A DNA stretch of 64,000 bases from Escherichia sp. E4742 (lineage in GTDB: Bacteria > Pseudomonadota > Gammaproteobacteria > Enterobacterales > Enterobacteriaceae): contig NZ_CP040443.1 of assembly GCF_005843885.1 (NCBI RefSeq), positions 3,844,001 to 3,908,000 of the forward strand, written 5' to 3'. The notes under the pieces are model-generated. The model had not been told where the DNA came from and ran no database searches. It worked only from the letters and a program-made list of their open reading frames with translations. This document shows positions 27,699 through 37,088 of this stretch, piece after piece (positions within the stretch are counted from its first letter, which is position 1; each line of letters starts with the position of its first letter). Position numbers and translations under genes: made by a program.

Positions 27699-28598
27699 TT
27701 ATCCTCGTAAGGTCGCGGTTAACCCTTTCTGGCAGGCATACTGCTGGGCAAAGTCGAGCAGTTCTGGCGCATCAAGCGGTTTTTCCGGGGCGTCATAGGG
27801 CAGATTAAGTAAGTGATATTTGTTGATGCCCAGCGTGTGGTAGGGCAGGAAATGGATTTCGTTAACGTGCAGTTCACTGGCGGCAAAATCAGTAATGGCT
27901 TTCACAGCAGCTTCATCGGCATTAAAGCCTTGAATCAGCGGTACGCGAATAATGATTTTTTTACCCGCCGCCGCGAGTTTTTTCAGGTTATCCAGTACTC
28001 TCGCGGCATTACCGTCGGTCCACTGTTTAAACGGCACGTCGGCAACGTGTTTTAAATCGGCAAGAAACAGATCGATATAGGGCAGAGAAGGAGCAATATA
28101 TTTCCACGGCACATGCAGACAGGTTTCTACCGCAGTATGAATTCCGGCCTCGTGGCTGGCTTGCAGTAGCGCCGTCGCCATTTCCGGCTGCATAAAGGGT
28201 TCTCCGCCAGAGAGCGTTAAGCCGCCGCCGCTGCGATCGTAAAACGGTTTATCACGCAGAACGATCGCCATGATCTCCTCAACGCTTTTCACTTCACCGC
28301 ACACGGTTAACGCCTGTGTCGGGCAGCAGTCGGTTAGCGCCGTCAGATGTTCAGGCGTTAACTTTTCCCTGTGAATGACTAAACCATTCAGCGCGCGCTC
28401 AATCACTTCTGGAGCGGTTTTTGAGCATAGTTCGCAGCCTTCCAGACACAGACGCGCGTCATATAGCAGGTCCTGCGTGCGGGCGCGGCTTTCCGGGTTC
28501 TGACACCAGCGGCAGCCCAGCGAGCACCCTTTAAGGAAAACTACCGTGCGGATACCGGGACCGTCGTGGGTCGAATAGCGCTGAATGTTGAAAATCAT
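27699..28598 (-). CDS. ybiY: Glycyl radical enzyme activase YbiY (radical SAM)
   Basis: 299 aa from ATG at 28598, chosen because AGAGGGG stands six bases before it; an in-frame ATG at 28625 adds nine residues (MFERKRGAS) but has no ribosome site. The radical SAM cluster is GCSLGCRWC near residue 25. Two ferredoxin-like cysteine groups follow (CLEGCELC and CCPTQALTVC), as in dehydratase-type activases. The SAM-binding GGEP is at LSGGEPFMQPE. It generates the glycyl radical on YbiW and is cotranscribed with it. Confidence 0.93.
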   Translation of the reverse strand: MIFNIQRYSTHDGPGIRTVVFLKGCSLGCRWCQNPESRARTQDLLYDARLCLEGCELCSKTAPEVIERALNGLVIHREKLTPEHLTALTDCCPTQALTVCGEVKSVEEIMAIVLRDKPFYDRSGGGLTLSGGEPFMQPEMATALLQASHEAGIHTAVETCLHVPWKYIAPSLPYIDLFLADLKHVADVPFKQWTDGNAARVLDNLKKLAAAGKKIIIRVPLIQGFNADEAAVKAITDFAASELHVNEIHFLPYHTLGINKYHLLNLPYDAPEKPLDAPELLDFAQQYACQKGLTATLRG

Positions 28599-28631
28599 AG
28601 ATGCCCCTCTTTTTCGTTCAAACATTAAAAT

Positions 28632-28647
28632 ACTTTCGAATGAAAGT
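28632..28647. promoter_or_regulatory. Putative operator palindrome between ybiY and fsaA
   Basis: ACTTTCGAATGAAAGT, a 6+4+6 perfect inverted repeat in the ybiY-fsaA divergent region. It matches the ybiU upstream element (reverse complement) at 14 of 16 positions. A degenerate third copy, TTTTTCGTTCAAAC, lies at 28611-28624. Confidence 0.5.
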
Positions 28648-28651
28648 TAGA

Positions 28652-28665
28652 TTGATGTGCATCAA
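28652..28665. promoter_or_regulatory. FNR box between ybiY and fsaA
   Basis: TTGATGTGCATCAA is a perfect match to the FNR consensus TTGAT-N4-ATCAA. It lies 54 bp from the ybiY start and 62 bp from fsaA, and fits oxygen control of an oxygen-sensitive glycyl radical enzyme. Confidence 0.75.
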
Positions 28666-28727
28666 CTGTTCAGAGAGTTTTTTCGTGATAGTCTGATTTC
28701 ATACAAAAGTAGATTTAGAGGATGACT

Positions 28728-29390
28728 ATGGAACTGTATCTGGATACTTCAGACGTCGCCGCAGTGAAGGCACTGGCTCGTGTTTTTCCGTTGGCGGGTG
28801 TGACCACTAACCCAAGTATTGTGGCGGCAGGTAAGAAGCCTCTGGAAGTTTTACTTCCTGAGTTACATGAGGCGATGGGCGGACAGGGGCGTTTGTTTGC
28901 GCAGGTCATGTCTACTACTGCTGAAGGTATGGTGAATGATGCGCGTAAACTGCGTTCTATTATTGCGGATATCGTGGTTAAAGTACCTGTGACTGCCGAG
29001 GGGCTGGCAGCGATTAAGCTATTAAACGCGGAAGGGATTCCGACGCTGGGTACGGCGGTGTATGGCGCGGCGCAAGGGCTGCTGTCGGCGCTGGCGGGTG
29101 CTGAGTATGTTGCGCCTTACGTCAACCGAATTGATGCCCAGGGCGGAAGTGGTATTCAGACGGTGACCGACTTACACCAGTTACTGAAAATGCATGCGCC
29201 ACAGGCGAAAGTGCTGGCAGCGAGTTTCAAAACCCCGCGTCAGGCGCTGGACTGCTTATTGGCAGGATGTGAATCAATCACACTGCCGTTGGATGTCGCG
29301 CAACAGATGATTAGCTATCCGGCAGTTGATGCCGCAGTGGCGAAGTTTGAGCAGGACTGGCAGGGGGCGTTTGGCAGAACGTCGATTTAA
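28728..29390 (+). CDS. fsaA: Fructose-6-phosphate aldolase FsaA
   Basis: 220 aa from ATG at 28728 with GAGG seven bases before; a second ATG two codons earlier overlaps the ribosome site. Transaldolase-like TIM barrel. The Schiff-base lysine is K85 in IVVKVPVTAEG. It splits or forms fructose-6-phosphate from dihydroxyacetone and glyceraldehyde-3-phosphate. It is divergent from ybiYWV, sharing an intergenic region with FNR and palindrome sites, so a shared metabolic role is possible. Confidence 0.97.
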   Translation: MELYLDTSDVAAVKALARVFPLAGVTTNPSIVAAGKKPLEVLLPELHEAMGGQGRLFAQVMSTTAEGMVNDARKLRSIIADIVVKVPVTAEGLAAIKLLNAEGIPTLGTAVYGAAQGLLSALAGAEYVAPYVNRIDAQGGSGIQTVTDLHQLLKMHAPQAKVLAASFKTPRQALDCLLAGCESITLPLDVAQQMISYPAVDAAVAKFEQDWQGAFGRTSI

Positions 29391-29439
29391 CAGGGCGCTT
29401 GTCATCCTCATAAATTGCTGATGACGTGGCAGAGTGCAC

Positions 29440-29570
29440 CGATGCCTGCCGCGTCTTATCAGGCCTGAAAATGTGTGCCCGAACCGTAGGCCAGATAAGG
29501 CGTTCACGCCGCATCTGGCGTCAGGAGCAAATGCCTGATGCGACGCTTGCCGCATCTTATCAGGCCTGGA
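29440..29570. repeat. REP cluster between fsaA and moeB
   Basis: At least three REP-like units: GATGCCTGCCGCGTCTTATCAGGCCTG, GTAGGCCAGATAAGGCGTTCACGCCGCATCTGGC, and GCCTGATGCGACGCTTGCCGCATCTTATCAGGCCTG. They lie between the convergent genes fsaA and moeB. Confidence 0.9.
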
Positions 29571-29578
29571 GCTGGCAA

Positions 29579-30328
29579 TTAATGCCCGCACACCTCACAC
29601 CCTGGATTACGCATCAGTTTCATTTCGCGAAACTGACAGGTCATCGCATCGTACATTACGATTTTACCGCTGGAGGGTTTGCCATAACCTACCAGCAGTT
29701 TGATCGCTTCCATTGCCTGCAACGAACCAATCACCCCAATCAACGGTGCCATTACGCCCGCTTCCACGCAGGTTAGCGCGTTCTCGCCAAACAAACGGCT
29801 AAGGCAGCGATAGCACGGCTCACCGTCTTGATAAGTAAAGACCGTGATTTGCCCTTCCATACGAATTGCCGCGCCGGAAACCAGCGGCACCTTCGCGGCA
29901 AAACAGCCAGCGTTCAGTTGATTACGTACCGCAACGTTATCCGTACAGTCGAGCACCAGATTGTGTTCAGCAATCAACGCAGCCAGTTCAGCATCATCAA
30001 GCAACGCGTTTACCGGCGTAATCGCAATATGTGGATTGATCCGCGCCAGTGCGTCACGGGCTGATTCTACCTTCGGTTGCCCGACCGTAGCATCACTGTG
30101 CAGCGTCTGACGCTGCAAATTTGAGAGCGAAACCGTGTCGAAGTCGAGCAGCGTCAGGTTACCGACGCCCGCGCTTGCCAGATATTGCGAGGCCGCACAG
30201 CCGAGGCCGCCCAAGCCCACTACCAGCACACGAGAATCTTTTAGCGCCTCCTGGCCGTCAAAATCAAAACCACGCAGGATGATTTGCCGATTGTAGCGCA
30301 GCATCTCCTGATCGCTGAGTTCCGCCAT
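29579..30328 (-). CDS. moeB: Molybdopterin-synthase adenylyltransferase MoeB
   Basis: 249 aa E1-like enzyme. The nucleotide-binding GxGGxG is VGLGGLGCAASQYLA near 37, followed by the R(Q)TLH segment. The zinc-binding cysteine pairs are CYRCL near 172 and CEVC near the C-terminus. It adenylates the C-terminal glycine of MoaD for sulfur loading in molybdenum cofactor synthesis. It shares one base with the moeA stop (TAATG), so the genes are tightly coupled. Confidence 0.97.
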   Translation of the reverse strand: MAELSDQEMLRYNRQIILRGFDFDGQEALKDSRVLVVGLGGLGCAASQYLASAGVGNLTLLDFDTVSLSNLQRQTLHSDATVGQPKVESARDALARINPHIAITPVNALLDDAELAALIAEHNLVLDCTDNVAVRNQLNAGCFAAKVPLVSGAAIRMEGQITVFTYQDGEPCYRCLSRLFGENALTCVEAGVMAPLIGVIGSLQAMEAIKLLVGYGKPSSGKIVMYDAMTCQFREMKLMRNPGCEVCGH

Positions 30329-31563
30329 TACAGGCCTCCGAACAACGCGTTAAATGGCTCGACTTCCACCCATTCGCCCGCTTCAACATTGCCGCGATCG
30401 CGCTCCAGCACGATAAAGCAGTTGCCGAGGCTAAAGGAGCTAAATATATGTGAACCCTGATGCCCGGTGGTCGTGACTTCCAGCTCGCCGTCGGCGTTGC
30501 GTTGCAGCACGCCGCGCTGGAAATCAAGACGTCCAGGGGATTTCTTGAGATGCGATGCTGTGCGTACGCGCTGGCGCGCGGGCAGGCCACTGGCGGTATT
30601 GCCGCTTAATTTGGCCAGCAAAGGTTGCACCAATTGATAGAAGGTCAGCGTTGCAGAAACCGGATTGCCCGGCAGGCCGCAAAACCAGCCATTAGAGAGT
30701 TTACCAAACGCGAACGGTTTGCCCGGTTTAATCGCCAGTTTCCAGAAAGCAATTTCGCCCAGTTCTTCGAGAATGGTTTTGGTGTAATCCGCCTCACCAA
30801 CCGAAACACCACCGGAACTGATCACCACATCCGCCTGGCTGTCGGCTTCAATAAATGCGGCGCGCAGGGCATGCGGATCGTCGCGAATAATCCCTAAGTT
30901 GATTACTTCACAACCCAGCTGTTCTAACATCAAATGCACCGCGAGGCGGTTGGTATCGTAAATTTGCCCGTCGCCCAGCGGCTGACCGGGCAACTGGAGT
31001 TCATCACCGGTAGAAAAAAGCGCTACACGCACTTTACGAATCACCGGAACTTCGGCAATCCCTAGCGAAGCAATTACTGGCAGTTCAGCGGTAGTCAGGC
31101 GAGTCCCCGCCGGGAAAACAACCGCACCTGCAGAGATATCTTCACCGCGACGGCGAATATTTTGCCCGCTGCGCACTTCAGCAGTAAAACGCACGCCATT
31201 GTCCGTTTGTTCAGTCTGTTCCTGCATCACCACCGCTTCGCAGCCTTCCGGTACTGGTGCGCCAGTCATAATGCGGATGCAGGTGCCAGCGGGCCACTCG
31301 CCATGGTAAGGCTGACCGGCAAACGACTTCCCGGCAACGGGCAGCGGTTGTCCGGAGGTGATATCGGCCAAACGTACCGCGTAACCGTCCATTGCGGAGT
31401 TATCAAACCCTGGGACATCCAGCGGCGAAACCACATCGCTCGCCAGAATACGGCCAAAACACTGTACCAGTGGCAGCGTTTCCTGGGCGGTCAGTGGGGT
31501 AACGCGAGAAAGCATCTCATTAAGCGCGGTGTCGAGCGACATCAATCCGGTGGTAAATTCCAT
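30328..31563 (-). CDS. moeA: Molybdopterin molybdenumtransferase MoeA
   Basis: 411 aa. Four-domain MoeA layout with signature DVPGFDNSAMDGYAVR near 48-63, the MPT-binding MoaB-like domain (about 180-320) with SGGVSVGEADY, and a C-terminal beta domain. It inserts molybdate into adenylated molybdopterin, after MogA. First gene of moeAB. The 200-bp upstream region is shared with divergent iaaA; I recognise no clear regulator site in it. Confidence 0.97.
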   Translation of the reverse strand: MEFTTGLMSLDTALNEMLSRVTPLTAQETLPLVQCFGRILASDVVSPLDVPGFDNSAMDGYAVRLADITSGQPLPVAGKSFAGQPYHGEWPAGTCIRIMTGAPVPEGCEAVVMQEQTEQTDNGVRFTAEVRSGQNIRRRGEDISAGAVVFPAGTRLTTAELPVIASLGIAEVPVIRKVRVALFSTGDELQLPGQPLGDGQIYDTNRLAVHLMLEQLGCEVINLGIIRDDPHALRAAFIEADSQADVVISSGGVSVGEADYTKTILEELGEIAFWKLAIKPGKPFAFGKLSNGWFCGLPGNPVSATLTFYQLVQPLLAKLSGNTASGLPARQRVRTASHLKKSPGRLDFQRGVLQRNADGELEVTTTGHQGSHIFSSFSLGNCFIVLERDRGNVEAGEWVEVEPFNALFGGL

Positions 31564-31766
31564 GAAAACACTCCTGCGGAGGCAAAATCGAATTTGCCTA
31601 TTATGTCAGAAAAACATCACAGACTGTATGCCACCTCGGTCGTAGAGCAGGCGCTCGCCTTTACATGCCATATACATCTTTCTATATTCAAAAATTGAAT
31701 GAGTAATTCATAAAAATTCTGATATTTATAGCAAAAGTGGCGAGCCACCCTTAATGGACGAAGACT

Positions 31767-32732
31767 ATGGGCAAAGCAGTCATTGCAATCCACGGCGGCG
31801 CAGGCGCAATTAGCCGCGCACAGATGAGTCTGCAACAGGAATTACGCTACATTGAGGCGCTGTCTGCCATTGTTGAAACCGGACAGCAAATGCTCGAAGC
31901 GGGTGAAAGCGCGCTGGATGTGGTGACAGAAGCGGTGCGCTTGCTGGAAGAGTGTCCGCTCTTTAACGCCGGAATTGGCGCCGTCTTTACGCGTGATGAA
32001 ACGCATGAACTGGACGCCTGCGTGATGGATGGCAACACACTGAAAGCGGGGGCGGTGGCGGGCATTAGCCATCTGCGCAACCCAATTCTTGCTGCTCGTC
32101 TGGTGATGGAGCAAAGCCCGCATGTGATGATGATTGGCGAGGGCGCAGAAAACTTTGCTTTTGCTCATGGCATGGAGCGCGTCTCGCCGGATATTTTCTC
32201 CACGCCTTTGCGTTATGAACAGCTGCTGGCGGCGCGTGAGGAAGGGGAAACCGTCCTCGACCATAGCGGCGCTCCGCTGGATGAAAAACAAAAAATGGGT
32301 ACGGTGGGGGCCGTGGCTTTGGATTTACACGGCAATCTGGCGGCAGCCACGTCCACGGGCGGAATGACCAATAAATTACCCGGACGAGTGGGCGATAGTC
32401 CCTTAGTGGGTGCCGGATGCTACGCCAATAACGCCAGTGTGGCGGTTTCTTGTACCGGTACGGGCGAAGTCTTCATCCGCGCGCTGGCGGCGTATGACAT
32501 CGGCGCGTTAATGGATTATGGCGGTCTAAGCCTCGCGGAAGCCTGCGAGCGGGTGGTGATGGAAAAACTCCCTGCGCTTGGCGGCAGCGGTGGCTTAATC
32601 GCTATCGACCACGAAGGTAACGTCGCACTACCGTTTAACACAGAAGGAATGTATCGCGCCTGGGGCTACGCAGGCGATACACCAACCACTGGTATCTACC
32701 GCGAAAAAGGGGACACCGTTGCCACACAGTGA
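31767..32732 (+). CDS. iaaA: Isoaspartyl peptidase/L-asparaginase IaaA
   Basis: 321 aa Ntn-hydrolase. The precursor self-cleaves before T179 (in QKMG|TVGAVALD), which then serves as N-terminal nucleophile. Substrate-site elements are the TGG near 199 and CTGTGE near 230. It removes N-terminal beta-aspartyl residues from isopeptides. Its 3' end overlaps gsiA by 14 bp, so it heads the gsi operon; breakdown of imported peptides such as glutathione derivatives may be the link. Confidence 0.97.
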   Translation: MGKAVIAIHGGAGAISRAQMSLQQELRYIEALSAIVETGQQMLEAGESALDVVTEAVRLLEECPLFNAGIGAVFTRDETHELDACVMDGNTLKAGAVAGISHLRNPILAARLVMEQSPHVMMIGEGAENFAFAHGMERVSPDIFSTPLRYEQLLAAREEGETVLDHSGAPLDEKQKMGTVGAVALDLHGNLAAATSTGGMTNKLPGRVGDSPLVGAGCYANNASVAVSCTGTGEVFIRALAAYDIGALMDYGGLSLAEACERVVMEKLPALGGSGGLIAIDHEGNVALPFNTEGMYRAWGYAGDTPTTGIYREKGDTVATQ

Positions 32733-34590
32733 TGAACTTGATGCCGGTGATGTCCTGGCGGTCGATAATCTTAACATTGCCTTTATGCAGGACCAGCAGA
32801 AAGTGGCTGCGGTTCGTGGTCTCTCTTTCGCCCTGCGACGTGGCGAGACGCTGGCAATTGTTGGAGAATCCGGTTCCGGCAAGTCAGTCACAGCACTGGC
32901 GTTGATGCGTCTGTTAGAACAGGCGGGGGGGCTGGTGCAGTGCGATAAAATGCTGTTGCGGCGCCGCAGTCGTGAGGTGATTGAGCTTAGTGAGCAGAAC
33001 TCCCGGCAAATGCAGCATATACGCGGTGCGGATATGGCGATGATTTTCCAGGAGCCAATGACGTCGCTAAATCCGGTATTTACCGTGGGTGAACAGATTG
33101 CTGAGTCTATCCGTCTGCATCAGAACGCCAGTCGTGAACAGGCGATGGTAGAGGCGAAGCGGATGCTGGATCAGGTTCGCATCCCGGAAGCCCAAACCAT
33201 TCTTTCCCGTTATCCGCATCAACTCTCTGGTGGGATGCGCCAGCGGGTGATGATTGCCATGGCGCTGTCATGTCGCCCTGCGGTGCTGATAGCCGATGAA
33301 CCGACCACCGCACTGGATGTTACGATTCAGGCGCAGATCCTGCAATTAATCAAAGTATTGCAAAAAGAGATGTCGATGGGCGTCATTTTTATCACTCACG
33401 ACATGGGCGTGGTGGCAGAGATTGCCGATCGGGTGCTGGTGATGTATCAGGGCGAAGCGGTCGAAACGGGCAGCGTTGAACAGATTTTTCATGCGCCACA
33501 GCATCCTTATACCCGCGCGCTGTTGGCTGCCGTGCCGCAGTTGGGGGCGATGAAAGGGCAAGATTATCCTCTCCGTTTCCCGCTGATATCGCTTGAACAT
33601 CCGGCTAAACAGGAACGACCTGTCGAGCAGAAAACGGTGGTTGATGGTGACCCTGTTTTACAGGTGCGTAATCTGGTGACCCGTTTCCCTTTACGTAGTG
33701 GCTTACTGAATCGCGTTACGCGAGAAGTGCATGCGGTTGAGAAGGTCAGTTTTGATCTCTGGCCGGGCGAAACGTTGTCGCTGGTGGGAGAGTCCGGGAG
33801 TGGCAAATCCACCACCGGACGGGCGCTGTTGCGCCTGGTTGAAAGCCAGGGCGGCGAAATTATCTTCAACGGTCAGCGAATCGATACTCTGTCACCCGGC
33901 AAACTCCAGGCATTGCGCCGCGATATTCAGTTTATTTTTCAGGACCCCTACGCCTCTCTGGACCCGCGTCAGACCATCGGTGATTCGATTATCGAACCGC
34001 TGCGTGTTCATGGTTTATTGCAGGGTAACGAAGCCGCTGCACGCGTTGCGTGGCTACTGGAACGCGTTGGTCTGTTACCCGAACATGCGTGGCGCTACCC
34101 GCATGAGTTTTCCGGCGGCCAGCGTCAGCGTATCTGTATTGCCCGTGCGCTGGCGTTGAATCCCAAAGTCATTATTGCCGATGAAGCCGTGTCGGCGCTG
34201 GATGTTTCTATTCGCGGGCAGATTATCAACTTGTTGCTCGACCTCCAGCGTGATTTCGGTATTGCGTATCTGTTTATCTCTCACGATATGGCCGTGGTTG
34301 AGCGGATCAGTCATCGTGTGGCGGTGATGTATCTCGGGCAAATCGTTGAAATTGGTCCACGGCGCGCGGTCTTTGAAAATCCGCAGCACCCTTATACGCG
34401 TAAATTACTGGCGGCAGTTCCGGTTGCTGAACCGTCCCGACTGCGGCCACAGCGCGTACTGCTATCGGACGATCTTCCCAGCAATATTCATCAGCGTGGC
34501 GAAGAAGTTGCAGCCGTCTCGTTGCAATGCGTCGGGCCGGGGCATTACGTCGCACAACCACAATCAGAATACGCATTCATGCGTAGATAA
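32719..34590 (+). CDS. gsiA: Glutathione ABC importer ATPase GsiA
   Basis: 623 aa with a TTG start inside the end of iaaA, giving the length I recall for E. coli. It is a fusion of two OppD/OppF-like cassettes: Walker A GESGSGKS near 49 and again near 357, signatures LSGGMRQR and FSGGQRQR, Walker B LIADEPT and IIADEA. The HPYTR motif ending each half is typical of oligopeptide importers. It powers GsiBCD. No ribosome site stands out before the TTG, consistent with coupling to iaaA translation. Confidence 0.95.
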   Translation: MPHSDELDAGDVLAVDNLNIAFMQDQQKVAAVRGLSFALRRGETLAIVGESGSGKSVTALALMRLLEQAGGLVQCDKMLLRRRSREVIELSEQNSRQMQHIRGADMAMIFQEPMTSLNPVFTVGEQIAESIRLHQNASREQAMVEAKRMLDQVRIPEAQTILSRYPHQLSGGMRQRVMIAMALSCRPAVLIADEPTTALDVTIQAQILQLIKVLQKEMSMGVIFITHDMGVVAEIADRVLVMYQGEAVETGSVEQIFHAPQHPYTRALLAAVPQLGAMKGQDYPLRFPLISLEHPAKQERPVEQKTVVDGDPVLQVRNLVTRFPLRSGLLNRVTREVHAVEKVSFDLWPGETLSLVGESGSGKSTTGRALLRLVESQGGEIIFNGQRIDTLSPGKLQALRRDIQFIFQDPYASLDPRQTIGDSIIEPLRVHGLLQGNEAAARVAWLLERVGLLPEHAWRYPHEFSGGQRQRICIARALALNPKVIIADEAVSALDVSIRGQIINLLLDLQRDFGIAYLFISHDMAVVERISHRVAVMYLGQIVEIGPRRAVFENPQHPYTRKLLAAVPVAEPSRLRPQRVLLSDDLPSNIHQRGEEVAAVSLQCVGPGHYVAQPQSEYAFMRR

Positions 34591-34609
34591 CATTCAGGCG
34601 GAGAATCAA

Positions 34610-36148
34610 ATGGCAAGAGCTGTACACCGTAGTGGGTTAGTGGCGCTGGGTATTGCCGCAGCGTTGATGGCACCTTGTGCATTCGCTGCCAAAGATGTGG
34701 TTGTGGCGGTGGGATCGAACTTCACCACCCTCGACCCGTATGACGCGAATGACACGTTGTCACAGGCCGTGGCGAAATCGTTTTACCAGGGGCTGTTCGG
34801 TCTGGATAAAGAGATGAAGCTGAAAAATGTGCTGGCGGAGAGTTATACCGTCTCCAGTGACGGCCTCATTTATACCGTGAAATTGCGTGAAGGGATTAAG
34901 TTTCAGGACGGCACCGACTTCAACGCGGCGGCGGTAAAAGCGAATCTGGACCGAGCCAGCGATCCGGCAAATCATCTAAAACGCTATAACCTGTACAAAA
35001 ATATTGCCAAAACTGATGCGGTCGATCCGACAACGGTGAAGATTACGCTCAAGCAACCGTTCTCCGCGTTTATTAACATCCTCGCTCACCCGGCGACCGC
35101 GATGATTTCATCGGCGGCGCTGGAAAAATATGGCAAGGAGATTGGTTTTCATCCGGTCGGAACTGGACCGTATGAACTGGATACCTGGAACCAGACCGAT
35201 TTTGTGAAGGTTAAAAAATTCGCGGGTTACTGGCAGCCAGGCTTGCCCAAACTGGACAGCATCACCTGGCGTCCGGTGGCGGATAACAACACCCGCGCGG
35301 CAATGCTGCAAACCGGTGAAGCGCAGTTTGCTTTCCCTATCCCTTATGAACAAGCTGCGCTACTGGACAAGAACAAAAATATCGAGCTGATGGCCAGCCC
35401 GTCGATTATGCAGCGTTATATCAGTATGAACGTGACGCAGAAACCATTCGATAACCCAAAAGTGCGTGAGGCGCTGAATTACGCCATCAATCGTCAGGCA
35501 CTGGTGAAAGTGGCCTTCGCGGGGTATGCAGTTCCTGCCACTGGTGTGGTGCCACCGAGTATTGCCTACGCGCAAAGTTATAAACCGTGGCCTTACGATC
35601 CGGCTAAAGCGCGCGAACTATTAAAAGAGGCGGGATATCCCAACGGTTTCAGTACCACATTGTGGTCATCACATAATCACAGTACCGCGCAGAAAGTGCT
35701 GCAATTTACTCAGCAACAGCTAGCGCAGGTGGGGATTAAAGCCCAGGTGACGGCGATGGATGCCGGGCAGCGGGCGGCTGAAGTTGAAGGTAAAGGGCAA
35801 AAAGAGAGCGGCGTGCGAATGTTCTATACTGGCTGGTCGGCCTCGACCGGTGAAGCTGACTGGGCGCTCTCGCCGCTGTTCGCCTCGCAGAACTGGCCAC
35901 CGACGCTGTTTAATACTGCGTTTTACAGCAATAAGCAGGTGGATGACGAGCTTGCCAAGGCGCTGAAAACCAACGATCCGGCGGAAAAGGCGCGCTTGTA
36001 TAAGGCGGCGCAGGATACCATCTGGCAAGAGTCGCCGTGGATCCCGCTGGTGGTAGAAAAACTGGTGTCGGCACACAGCAAAAAACTGAGCGGTTTTTGG
36101 ATTATGCCAGACACTGGCTTTAGCTTTGAAGATGCGGATTTGCAATAA
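34610..36148 (+). CDS. gsiB: Periplasmic glutathione-binding protein GsiB
   Basis: 512 aa from ATG at 34610, preceded by GGCGGAGAATCAA; the frame is open far upstream through the end of gsiA in another frame, which is not used. Signal peptide 1-26 (ending FAAKD). The rest is an SBP family 5 (DppA/OppA-like) fold with LDPYDANDTLSQ near 45 and the DPxNHLKRYN segment. It delivers glutathione to GsiCD. Confidence 0.97.
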   Translation: MARAVHRSGLVALGIAAALMAPCAFAAKDVVVAVGSNFTTLDPYDANDTLSQAVAKSFYQGLFGLDKEMKLKNVLAESYTVSSDGLIYTVKLREGIKFQDGTDFNAAAVKANLDRASDPANHLKRYNLYKNIAKTDAVDPTTVKITLKQPFSAFINILAHPATAMISSAALEKYGKEIGFHPVGTGPYELDTWNQTDFVKVKKFAGYWQPGLPKLDSITWRPVADNNTRAAMLQTGEAQFAFPIPYEQAALLDKNKNIELMASPSIMQRYISMNVTQKPFDNPKVREALNYAINRQALVKVAFAGYAVPATGVVPPSIAYAQSYKPWPYDPAKARELLKEAGYPNGFSTTLWSSHNHSTAQKVLQFTQQQLAQVGIKAQVTAMDAGQRAAEVEGKGQKESGVRMFYTGWSASTGEADWALSPLFASQNWPPTLFNTAFYSNKQVDDELAKALKTNDPAEKARLYKAAQDTIWQESPWIPLVVEKLVSAHSKKLSGFWIMPDTGFSFEDADLQ

Positions 36149-36165
36149 GCAATGCAGGGAGAGGA

Positions 36166-37086
36166 ATGCTTAATTACGTTATCAAACGCTTGCTGGGGCT
36201 GATTCCGACACTGTTTATCGTCTCGGTGCTGGTGTTTTTGTTTGTCCATATGCTACCCGGCGACCCGGCGCGATTGATTGCCGGTCCAGAAGCCGATGCG
36301 CAGGTCATCGAACTGGTGCGTCAGCAACTGGGTCTGGATCAGCCGCTGTATCAGCAGTTCTGGCACTATATCAGCAATGCTGTGCAGGGGGATTTTGGTC
36401 TGTCGATGGTGTCGCGTCGTCCGGTTGCCGAGGAGATCGCCAGCCGTTTCATGCCTACGCTGTGGTTGACCATTACCAGTATGACATGGGCGGTGCTGTT
36501 CGGCATGGCGGCGGGTATTATCGCTGCCGTCTGGCGTAACCGTTGGCCGGATCGATTAAGTATGACCATCGCGGTATCAGGGATTTCATTTCCGGCATTT
36601 GCGCTCGGAATACTGCTGATTCAGGTTTTCTCTGTTGAACTTGGCTGGTTGCCTACCGTAGGTGCAGACAGTTGGCAGCACTACATATTACCTTCTCTGA
36701 CGCTCGGCGCGGCGGTGGCGGCAGTGATGGCGCGTTTTACCCGCGCCTCGTTTGTTGACGTTTTAAATGAAGATTATATGCGTACCGCGAGGGCGAAAGG
36801 GGTAAGCGAAACCTGGGTTGTCCTCAAGCATGGTTTACGCAACGCCATGATCCCTGTGGTCACCATGATGGGATTGCAGTTTGGCTTTTTGCTCGGTGGC
36901 TCTATCGTGGTGGAGAAAGTATTTAACTGGCCCGGACTTGGGCGTTTACTGGTCGATTCGGTAGAAATGCGTGATTACCCGGTGATTCAGGCAGAAATTC
37001 TGCTCTTCTCGCTGGAGTTTATTCTTATCAACTTAGTGGTGGATGTGCTTTATGCCGCCATTAACCCGGCTATCAGGTACAAGTAA
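36166..37086 (+). CDS. gsiC: Glutathione ABC importer permease GsiC
   Basis: 306 aa DppB-type permease with six transmembrane helices. The N-terminal GDPARLIAG-like segment follows TM1, and the EAA loop (DYMRTARAKGVSETWVVLKH near 206) precedes FLLGGSIVVEKVFNWPGLG. Third gene of gsiABCD, 17 bp after gsiB. Confidence 0.97.
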   Translation: MLNYVIKRLLGLIPTLFIVSVLVFLFVHMLPGDPARLIAGPEADAQVIELVRQQLGLDQPLYQQFWHYISNAVQGDFGLSMVSRRPVAEEIASRFMPTLWLTITSMTWAVLFGMAAGIIAAVWRNRWPDRLSMTIAVSGISFPAFALGILLIQVFSVELGWLPTVGADSWQHYILPSLTLGAAVAAVMARFTRASFVDVLNEDYMRTARAKGVSETWVVLKHGLRNAMIPVVTMMGLQFGFLLGGSIVVEKVFNWPGLGRLLVDSVEMRDYPVIQAEILLFSLEFILINLVVDVLYAAINPAIRYK

Positions 37087-37088
37087 GG

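Noticed and set aside
28599..28625. Alternative upstream start of ybiY
   Set aside because: No ribosome site before it and it overlaps the putative palindrome copy; the inner ATG has AGAGGGG at good spacing. Kept only as an alternative.
34346..34609. Long N-terminal extension of gsiB into gsiA
   Set aside because: The extension precedes a clear signal peptide and a good ribosome site at 34610, and overlaps gsiA in another frame.
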